Below are positions 1 to 5,487 of a stretch of DNA of 5,487 nucleotides, one piece after another. The stretch's first letter is position 1. Every line of letters starts with the position of its first letter. The notes under the pieces were generated by a model. That model was not told the origin of the DNA. It was given only the letters and a program-made list of their open reading frames with translations, and did no database searches. This DNA comes from Bacillota bacterium (GTDB taxonomy: Bacteria; Bacillota; Clostridia; Acetivibrionales; DSM-1351). The position numbers and the translations under genes are program-made. The stretch covers positions 1-5,487 of the forward strand of contig JAEZIU010000331.1 of assembly GCA_023436485.1 (NCBI GenBank), given 5' to 3'.

Positions 1-891
1 CTCAAAGAAGGACTGCAAAAAACACGTAAAAGTATAACTGAAAAAATAGACCAGGTGCTTGTATCTTTTGGAAAGGTAGACGAAGAACTTTTTGACGAAC
101 TTGAGGAGATATTGATTACTTCTGACATTGGAATAGAAACAACAATGCGGGTTATAGAGGATTTGAAAGAGAAAGTTAAAGAAAGGAAGATAATCGATGC
201 AAAGGATGTAAAAGGTCTGCTCAAGGAGACACTTAAAGAGATACTCGAAAAGGGCGGAAATGAAATGAAGCTGAATACCAAGCCGTCTGTCATCATAGTA
301 ATAGGGGTAAACGGAGTTGGAAAGACAACCTCTATAGGCAAAATCGCTAACTTGTATAAAGGTCAGGGTAAAAAAGTACTTCTGGCTGCAGGAGATACAT
401 TCAGAGCAGCAGCCATTGACCAGTTGGAGGTATGGGCGCAAAGAGTCGGTACTGAGATAATAATGCAAAAAGAGGGTTCGGATCCGGCAGCTGTTATATT
501 TGATGCTGTTCAGGCTGCAAAATCAAGAAAGGCAGACCTTTTGATATGTGATACTGCGGGAAGACTTCATACTAAAAAGAATCTTATGGAAGAACTTAAA
601 AAGGTTTCAAGAGTACTTGACAGGGAACTTCCGGGAGCAGACATAGAAACACTTCTTGTACTTGACGCAACCACTGGTCAGAATGCCATATCACAAGCTA
701 AAACTTTCAACGAAACCTCTGATATTACAGGTATAGTATTAACAAAATTGGATGGGACTGCTAAAGGAGGAATAGTAGTAGCTATAAAATCAGAGCTTGA
801 TATACCTGTAAAACTAATTGGTGTGGGGGAACAGCTTGATGACTTACAGAAATTTGATCCGGAGGAATTTGTAGAAGCCTTGTTTTCATAG
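1..891 (+). CDS. ftsY: Signal recognition particle receptor FtsY (5' end cut by window edge)
   Basis: FtsY is the SRP receptor GTPase. At the cytoplasmic face of the membrane it docks SRP (Ffh-4.5S RNA) carrying a translating ribosome and passes it to the SecYEG translocon. The frame is open from base 1, and 296 residues are visible. A GTG at 55 reads as an internal valine: the in-frame codons before it (LKEGLQKTRKSITEKID) are typical FtsY N-domain helix, so the true start lies left of the window. Visible residues about 1-90 form the helical N domain. The G domain follows with all GTPase motifs: P-loop GVNGVGKTT at 304-330, DTFRAAA at 394-414, DTAGR at 550-564, TKLDGTAKGG at 742-771, and the closing GVGE...DDL...FDPEEFVEALF. 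LLVLDATTGQNA is also present. There is no room for the long acidic A domain of E. coli FtsY, as is usual in Gram-positives. The gene ends in TAG 27 bases before the next gene and appears intact. Confidence 0.97.
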   Translation, partial: LKEGLQKTRKSITEKIDQVLVSFGKVDEELFDELEEILITSDIGIETTMRVIEDLKEKVKERKIIDAKDVKGLLKETLKEILEKGGNEMKLNTKPSVIIVIGVNGVGKTTSIGKIANLYKGQGKKVLLAAGDTFRAAAIDQLEVWAQRVGTEIIMQKEGSDPAAVIFDAVQAAKSRKADLLICDTAGRLHTKKNLMEELKKVSRVLDRELPGADIETLLVLDATTGQNAISQAKTFNETSDITGIVLTKLDGTAKGGIVVAIKSELDIPVKLIGVGEQLDDLQKFDPEEFVEALFS

Positions 892-903
892 AAGATGAAT
901 GTG

Positions 904-910
904 AAGGGAG
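904..910 (+). promoter_or_regulatory. Ribosome binding site of the UPF0182 gene
   Basis: AAGGGAG lies 8 bases before the ATG at 919, within the 27-base gap after ftsY. It is a good Shine-Dalgarno match at normal spacing and supports this start. There is no room for an independent promoter or terminator in the gap. Confidence 0.7.
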
Positions 911-918
911 AAGAATAA

Positions 919-3753
919 ATGGAAGAAGTATATGATTACTACAAAGAAAAAGATAAGAGGCAAAAAAGTGGTAAAGGCAGTAAAGGAAAAATTACAGCCT
1001 TAATAGTTTTTGCACTGATAGTAGTTGCTGCAATAATAGGAAGTTCTATATACATGGAGTTGATTCAGCTCAAAGAATTAAACCCAAATGCTGATTACAC
1101 TACCGTATATACAAAAAATCTCTTATACAAGACAATATTCTTTATAATCAGTTTTGTGTTTATCACCCTATTTGTATTTATTACAAACAAAGTGATGGGG
1201 AAAAATCTTAAGAAATACTTTACAAATAATAACCTTGAGCAAAGGAAATTGGTTAATGCTCCTGTTGCGTTGGTAATAGGTATTTTTGGAGCATTTCTCA
1301 CCAAAGAGTTCTTTTTTAATAAGGCTTTGCTGTTTCTCAATTCAGCAAATTTCGGTTTCAAAGATCCTCAATTCGGTCAGGACATTGGATATTACATGTT
1401 TCAGAGACCTTTTTATATGTCCTTATTTAACTTTATATCGAATTTGTGGCTGTTCATGGTGTTTTATACGGCTGTGTACTATGTAGCTGTTCTGATGACA
1501 GCTTTAAACAACACTTTAACTACTAAAGATCTCAAGGATAAAACCATTTTGAGACACAATCTGATAAATATAGTAATCTTCTTTGTGCTTAAGACTATAT
1601 CCTTTAAGTTTCAAAGGGAATCGCTGCTTTTTACAAACTTTACTAATAAGAATATAACAGGTGCCGGTTACGTTGATACAAATATATGGATTAAGTACTA
1701 TACAATAGCTCCTGTAATCGTACTTGCAATTGTTTTATTAGCAGGTTTCTTCATGTGGAAGGGAAAGTTAAAAAAGTCGGCTGTTGTAATTGCAGCCTTT
1801 CCTGCGGCTTTTATTGTACTTACATTGGTTTCAACAATAATACAAAATGCTATTGTCGGACCTAATGAAATTGAATTTGAAGACAAGTATCTAAAAAATA
1901 ATATGACTGAAACCAGGACCGCTTTCGGGTTAGATAAAATTCAACCCTACGATTTCAGCAAAATAGATGAACTGACTCCTGAAATAATAAACAATAATAG
2001 AAATACCGTTGACAATATTCGTGTAGTTGACTATAGCCCTACGCTAAACAGCAACAAACAACTCCAGAGTAATACGAACTTTTACACGTTCCATAACGGA
2101 GATATTTTAAACTACATAGTAAACGGCAAAGAGATACCTGTACTGATTTCCGCCAGAGAAATAAACTCGGATTATCTCAGAAACCAGAACTTTGTAAATA
2201 AAACCTTCAAATACACACATGGCTACGGTGTTGTGGCGAATCCAATAAATAAATTAACTGCACAGGGACAGGTTGATTTTTTAATTAGTGGACTTAAAAT
2301 GGATACTGTTGATAAGGTCAACCTGAAGGTTAGTGAGCCAAGAATTTACTACGGGCAGTTAACAAATAACTACGTAATAGTAAACCCAAAGAGTGCAGGT
2401 AAGCTTTCAGAAATAGACTACGACGGAACGTCAGTTACTTATTTCGATAAACAAGGAAACAAGTATGAAAAAATCAAAATGAATTTATTGAACAGGGTAC
2501 TGTTTTCAATAAAATATGCTGATACTAACCTTCTTGTTTCCAGTAATATATCATCTGACTCAAAAATTCTACTCAATAGAAACGTGGTAGAAAGAGCACA
2601 GAAAGGAATACCATTTTTAAAAGTTGATACTGATCCTGCACTGAATATAACTGCTGACGGAAAGCTGGTATGGGTTCTTGATGCTTATAGCATATCTAAC
2701 AACTATCCATATTCACAGTATTATTATACAGAGTCCGAGGACGATGACCTTCAATCACTTAATGGTATAAATTATATAAGAAATTCCGTAAAAGTCACTG
2801 TTGATGCTTATGACGGTACTGTAAAGTATTACGTTATAGATAAGGAAGACCCCATAATAAAAGCTTATCAAAGTGTATATCCTGGACTGTTTGCAAAGGA
2901 TGAATTCCCCGCAGACCTTGCTTCGCACGTAAGGTATCCTGAGACGCTTTTCAAACTTCAAACAGAGGTACTCAAGAAGTACCATTTGGACCCTAAAAAG
3001 GAAGATAATATATCAATCTTCTATACAGGACAGGATGAATGGAATATTGCAAAATATCCTGATGCAAAAAACGAAAGCGGAACAAGGGATATTGATGCGT
3101 ACTACAATATGGTGAAACTTCCGGGAGATATTGGCAAAAATGAAGAACTCATTCTTATGAGGCCTTTCACACCTTCAGGAGAGAAGCACAACATGGTATC
3201 ATGGCTTGCAGTTCGTAATGATATGGCAAACTACGGAAAAATGATACTGTTTAACTTCCCGAAAAATACCAACATTCTGGGGCCGGACCAATTTGAAGTA
3301 AATATTAACCAGATTAGTGAAATATCCGAGGATATGACACTGTGGGGACAGGGAGGATCAAGGGTATTCAAGGGAAGTCTGCTTGTAATACCTATAGAAA
3401 ACAGTATTTTGTATGTCGAACCAATATATATACAGTCAAACAGTGCATCATCCATCCCACAGGTTAAAAGGGTCGTAGTCGGTTACCAGCAGGGAGCGGA
3501 TTTCAAACACGGTATAGGGGATAATCTTGAAAGTGCCATAAACAACTTGTTTGGTGGCAATGTAAAGCCTGCCGATGGTAAACCTGATACTAATAATCAA
3601 AACCAGCAGGATGAGGACAATACAACAGCTCCACCAGCGAATGAATCCCAAAATTTTGACAGACAAAAACTGGATGAATTACAGCAAAAATTGGATCAGC
3701 TTATGAAACAATCTCAGGAGATTAATGATCTTTTAAAAAGCCTGAGAAAGTAA
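919..3753 (+). CDS. UPF0182 (COG1615) family integral membrane protein, function unknown
   Basis: This 944-residue protein belongs to the UPF0182 family, which has no established function. After a basic cytoplasmic tail (residues 1-24) there are about seven transmembrane segments: 25-47, 72-90, 114-137, 168-195, 214-231, 262-280 and 287-312. The loops at 91-112, 196-213 and 281-286 are rich in Lys/Arg, so the positive-inside rule places residues from about 313 onward outside the cell. Family hallmarks in order: DPQFGQDIGYYMFQRPFY (149-166), VGPNE with TRTAFGLD (313-339), SAREIN (411-416), YTHGYGVVANPIN (432-444), EPRIYYG (473-479), DAYS..NNYPYS (588-599), VDAYDGTVKYYVID (628-641), RYPETLF (672-678), RPFTPSG (748-754), NMVSWLAVRND (758-768), LWGQGGSRVFKGSLL (808-822) and LYVEP (831-835). 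An acidic patch ESEDDD lies at 605-610. Residues 880-912 form an Asn/Gln/Asp/Pro-rich linker, then a short coiled coil ends the protein. Length is usual for the family. The start is fixed by the Shine-Dalgarno at 904-910. It is probably co-transcribed with ftsY. The family call is firm; the biochemical role is unknown. Confidence 0.93.
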   Translation: MEEVYDYYKEKDKRQKSGKGSKGKITALIVFALIVVAAIIGSSIYMELIQLKELNPNADYTTVYTKNLLYKTIFFIISFVFITLFVFITNKVMGKNLKKYFTNNNLEQRKLVNAPVALVIGIFGAFLTKEFFFNKALLFLNSANFGFKDPQFGQDIGYYMFQRPFYMSLFNFISNLWLFMVFYTAVYYVAVLMTALNNTLTTKDLKDKTILRHNLINIVIFFVLKTISFKFQRESLLFTNFTNKNITGAGYVDTNIWIKYYTIAPVIVLAIVLLAGFFMWKGKLKKSAVVIAAFPAAFIVLTLVSTIIQNAIVGPNEIEFEDKYLKNNMTETRTAFGLDKIQPYDFSKIDELTPEIINNNRNTVDNIRVVDYSPTLNSNKQLQSNTNFYTFHNGDILNYIVNGKEIPVLISAREINSDYLRNQNFVNKTFKYTHGYGVVANPINKLTAQGQVDFLISGLKMDTVDKVNLKVSEPRIYYGQLTNNYVIVNPKSAGKLSEIDYDGTSVTYFDKQGNKYEKIKMNLLNRVLFSIKYADTNLLVSSNISSDSKILLNRNVVERAQKGIPFLKVDTDPALNITADGKLVWVLDAYSISNNYPYSQYYYTESEDDDLQSLNGINYIRNSVKVTVDAYDGTVKYYVIDKEDPIIKAYQSVYPGLFAKDEFPADLASHVRYPETLFKLQTEVLKKYHLDPKKEDNISIFYTGQDEWNIAKYPDAKNESGTRDIDAYYNMVKLPGDIGKNEELILMRPFTPSGEKHNMVSWLAVRNDMANYGKMILFNFPKNTNILGPDQFEVNINQISEISEDMTLWGQGGSRVFKGSLLVIPIENSILYVEPIYIQSNSASSIPQVKRVVVGYQQGADFKHGIGDNLESAINNLFGGNVKPADGKPDTNNQNQQDEDNTTAPPANESQNFDRQKLDELQQKLDQLMKQSQEINDLLKSLRK

Positions 3754-3768
3754 GAATAGTTAAGCATT

Positions 3769-3807
3769 ATGGGAATAGTTTCCTTAAATGGAGCTATTCC
3801 CATTTTT
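3769..3807 (+). terminator. Rho-independent terminator after the UPF0182 gene
   Basis: The left arm ATGGGAATAG at 3769-3778 pairs perfectly with CTATTCCCAT at 3794-3803. The stem continues through a small bulge to TCC/GGA (3781-3783 with 3790-3792), around the loop TTAAAT. A run of five T follows at 3803-3807, then ATT. It begins 15 bases after the UPF0182 stop. There is no matching T-run on the other strand, so it acts only on + strand transcription. It ends the ftsY-UPF0182 unit and separates it from the transporter gene. Confidence 0.9.
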
Positions 3808-3821
3808 ATTGTAGAAAAATG

Positions 3822-3849
3822 TTGCTAAATTATAAAAAATGTATATAAT
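3822..3849 (+). promoter_or_regulatory. Candidate sigma-A promoter P1 for the potassium transporter gene
   Basis: A -35 box TTGCTA (3822-3827, 4 of 6 to consensus) lies 16 bases from a perfect -10 box TATAAT (3844-3849). Transcription would start near 3856 and give a leader of about 155 bases. The site lies just past the terminator, where a new promoter is expected. The whole region is AT-rich, so chance matches are possible. Confidence 0.5.
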
Positions 3850-3889
3850 ACTATGTTGTGCAGAAGGATATTATTTATTAAATTTGCTA

Positions 3890-3918
3890 TTGAAAATTGC
3901 TTAGAAAAGTATTAGAAT
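3890..3918 (+). promoter_or_regulatory. Candidate sigma-A promoter P2 for the potassium transporter gene
   Basis: A -35 box TTGAAA (3890-3895, 5 of 6) is followed after 17 bases by a -10 box TAGAAT (3913-3918, 5 of 6). Spacing is ideal. Transcription would begin near 3925, giving a leader of about 85 bases. The -10 box lies inside the dyad at 3909-3920. Either P1 or P2 may be the real promoter, or both may work in tandem. Confidence 0.5.
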
Positions 3919-3927
3919 ACAATAAGC
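3899..3927. repeat. Nested dyad symmetry over the P2 -10 region
   Basis: GTATT (3909-3913) and AATAC (3916-3920) form a perfect inverted repeat with a two-base centre. It is flanked by a second, slightly off-centre pair, GCTTA (3899-3903) and TAAGC (3923-3927). As DNA this could be a repressor operator over P2. As RNA from P1 it could form only a weak, interrupted AT-rich hairpin. No known regulator motif was recognised. Confidence 0.35.
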
Positions 3928-3997
3928 GTTTTGCCATAATATTCCTTGTGACAAAATACAGAAATAAACAAACAATAAAACTAAATAATTTTAAAAT

Positions 3998-4004
3998 GGT
4001 GAGG
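3998..4004 (+). promoter_or_regulatory. Ribosome binding site of the potassium transporter gene
   Basis: GGTGAGG sits 5 bases before the ATG at 4010; its GGTGA core matches the anti-Shine-Dalgarno and is 7 bases from the start. Together with the conserved N-terminus GKPLKN encoded just after, it fixes this ATG as the start. Confidence 0.75.
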
Positions 4005-4009
4005 CATTT

Positions 4010-5487
4010 ATGTTTAAAAAATTAAGAAGAATATTGGTCGGCAAACCGTTGAAAAATGAAGCGTTGCAAGATCAAAAAATGGGGGTTCTCTGGGGCCTTC
4101 CGATTTTGTCCAGCGATGCTATTTCATCGGTAGCCTATGCAGGTCAGGAAGTGTTGATGGTTTTGATACCTGCTGTGGGTATGCTGGCATTCAGACAGTT
4201 GTCATATATATCTATTGCAATTATATGTCTTCTTATGATACTGATGTTGTCATACAGACAGGTTATTGACAGTTATCCTAATGGCGGCGGTGCATATATA
4301 GTTGCCAAGGAGAACCTGGGAGTTCTTGCGGGTGTTACAGCCGGTGCTGCATTGTCTGTTGACTATGTAATGACTGTAGCAGTAAGTATTTCTTCCGGGG
4401 TTGAACAATTTACAACTGCATTTAGGGGCTTTAAGCCTTTTTCTGTTATCATAGCAGTTGCCATGGTACTTTTACTTATGATAGGCAATTTAAGAGGAAT
4501 AAGGGAGTCTTCGAGAGTTTTTGGTATTCCTGCTTATGCGTTTATAATAGGTATGGTAGTTATGATAGTTGCCGGTTTCGCTAAGGTAGCGGGTGGATAT
4601 ACGCCGCCGCCGCCCCAGGATATGCCTAACATTGTTAAACCTTTGACGCTAATGCTGGTGCTGACGGCTTTTTCAAACGGATGTGCGGCGGTCACTGGTG
4701 TAGAGGCAGTAAGTAATGCGGTACCAAACTTCAAGAATCCAAGTACAAAGTATGCTAAAAGAGTCCTGCTTCTTTTATCAATTGTTATTCTTGTTTTGTT
4801 CGGCGGAAGTTCAATTATAGCAAATATATACAATGTTAATCCATCTCATGGTAATGCAATGCTCGTAATGATTGCTGGTGAAATTTTCCATAATACCAAG
4901 TTTGATTTTATGTTTTATTATATAACTGCTACTACATTTATCATACTTGTTCTTGCAGCTAACACGGCTTATTCGGGGTTCCCGATGCTCATATCAATTA
5001 TGGCAAAAGACGGATATGCTCCAAGACAGCTCAGTATGAGAGGCGACAGACTCAGTTATGACAATGGAATAATTTTATTATCCGTTCTTGCAAGTGCCTT
5101 AATGATTGTATTTAAGGCAGATGTTTCAAAGTTGATAGGACTTTATGCAATAGGTGTATTTATCTCATTTACACTGTCTCAGACGGGTATGTTTATTAAG
5201 TGGAAGACGAGTAAAGAAAAGGGCTGGAAGCATAAAGCTATAATCAATGGAACAGGAGCCATTGTATCGGGTATTGTTGTTATAATCATTGCCTTTACTA
5301 AGTTCAAAGAAGGTGCATGGCTGGTTGTAATACTTATACCAATTCTTATATTGTTAATAATCAAGGTTAAGAAGCACTATGAAGCTGTTATGAAACAGTT
5401 AAGGCTAAAGCCTGAAGAAATTGCAAACTTTGATATAAATAAGGCCGTTTACACCAACAGAGTTATTGTTCCCATAGAGAGTATAAA
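4010..5487 (+). CDS. kimA: KimA/YdaO-type potassium importer, APC superfamily (3' end cut by window edge)
   Basis: This is a proton-coupled potassium importer of the KimA (formerly YdaO) type in the cytoplasmic membrane, judged by close resemblance to the Bacillus subtilis protein as I remember it. 492 codons are visible and the frame is open at the right edge. About 12 hydrophobic segments fit the LeuT fold: roughly 29-52, 63-82, 105-129, 144-160, 171-194, 211-229, 253-272, 300-324, 353-370, 374-396, 411-430 and 434-452. Signature stretches include GKPLKN (11-16), LSSDAISSVAYAG (33-45), SYPNGGGAYIVAKENLG (88-104), VDYVMTVAVSIS (117-128), TGVEAVSNA (229-237), LVLAANT (313-319), MRGDRLS (343-349) and LYAIGVFISFTLSQTGM (378-394). 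D36, Y43, D118, Y119, T122, S126 and Y379 align with residues implicated in potassium binding in KimA. B. subtilis KimA is about 607 residues, so most of the C-terminal cytosolic domain, beginning near RVIVPIES (484-491), lies outside. Older databases call such genes amino acid permease; amino acid transport cannot be excluded from sequence alone. Confidence 0.88.
   Translation, partial: MFKKLRRILVGKPLKNEALQDQKMGVLWGLPILSSDAISSVAYAGQEVLMVLIPAVGMLAFRQLSYISIAIICLLMILMLSYRQVIDSYPNGGGAYIVAKENLGVLAGVTAGAALSVDYVMTVAVSISSGVEQFTTAFRGFKPFSVIIAVAMVLLLMIGNLRGIRESSRVFGIPAYAFIIGMVVMIVAGFAKVAGGYTPPPPQDMPNIVKPLTLMLVLTAFSNGCAAVTGVEAVSNAVPNFKNPSTKYAKRVLLLLSIVILVLFGGSSIIANIYNVNPSHGNAMLVMIAGEIFHNTKFDFMFYYITATTFIILVLAANTAYSGFPMLISIMAKDGYAPRQLSMRGDRLSYDNGIILLSVLASALMIVFKADVSKLIGLYAIGVFISFTLSQTGMFIKWKTSKEKGWKHKAIINGTGAIVSGIVVIIIAFTKFKEGAWLVVILIPILILLIIKVKKHYEAVMKQLRLKPEEIANFDINKAVYTNRVIVPIESI

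Noticed and set aside
55..57. GTG at 55 as the start of ftsY
   Set aside because: The frame is open to the window edge, and the codons before it encode typical FtsY N-domain helix, so this GTG is an internal valine and the gene begins left of the window.
1095..1361. 88-residue open frame on the minus strand inside the UPF0182 gene
   Set aside because: It lies wholly within a strongly conserved coding region on the other strand and its translation resembles no known family; it is a shadow frame.
3754..3780. Direct repeat GAATAGTT at 3754-3761 and 3773-3780
   Set aside because: It is eight bases in AT-rich DNA, and the second copy belongs to the terminator stem; no sign of a mobile element boundary.
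3946..3974. Possible third promoter starting at TTGTGA (3946)
   Set aside because: No acceptable -10 box occurs at 16-18 base spacing.
3808..4009. Small gene or noncoding RNA in the gap before the KimA-type gene
   Set aside because: No open frame with a ribosome binding site, no second T-run terminator and no tRNA-like fold was seen; promoter and leader functions explain the space.
4534..4833. 99-residue open frame on the minus strand inside the KimA-type gene
   Set aside because: It runs opposite well-conserved transporter motifs, and its sequence looks like the complement of hydrophobic codons; it is a shadow frame.

Overview
The window looks like ordinary chromosome of a low-GC Gram-positive anaerobe, most likely a clostridium. 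It is AT-rich, uses many AGA/AGG arginine and ATA isoleucine codons, has GGAG-type ribosome binding sites, and carries a short FtsY and a Bacillus-type KimA transporter. A Ruminiclostridium/Clostridium cluster III source is a guess from overall feel and was not tested. All genes are on the + strand.

Layout: (1) 1-891 is the nearly complete 3' part of ftsY, the SRP receptor GTPase; it is open at the left edge and probably lacks only a few to a dozen N-terminal residues. (2) 919-3753 is a complete 944-residue UPF0182 (COG1615) membrane protein with seven predicted N-terminal transmembrane helices, a large predicted extracytoplasmic domain, and a polar linker plus short coiled coil at the C-terminus. 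It starts 27 bases after ftsY with no terminator or promoter between them, so the two are probably co-transcribed. (3) 3769-3807 is a Rho-independent terminator closing that unit. (4) 3808-4009 is an AT-rich leader with two candidate sigma-A promoters, the second overlapping a dyad symmetry. (5) 4010 to the right edge is a KimA/YdaO-type potassium importer of the APC superfamily, cut at the beginning of its C-terminal cytosolic domain.

How the genes work together: FtsY receives ribosome-SRP complexes at the membrane for co-translational insertion. UPF0182 is a large polytopic protein of unknown function that would itself be inserted that way; whether the linkage is functional is open. The potassium transporter is a separate transcription unit. 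I see no mobile element, CRISPR array, RNA gene or obviously novel system. The points most worth a second look are the UPF0182 protein and its link to ftsY, the kimA promoter region with its dyad, and the lack of a recognisable c-di-AMP (ydaO) riboswitch ahead of kimA.
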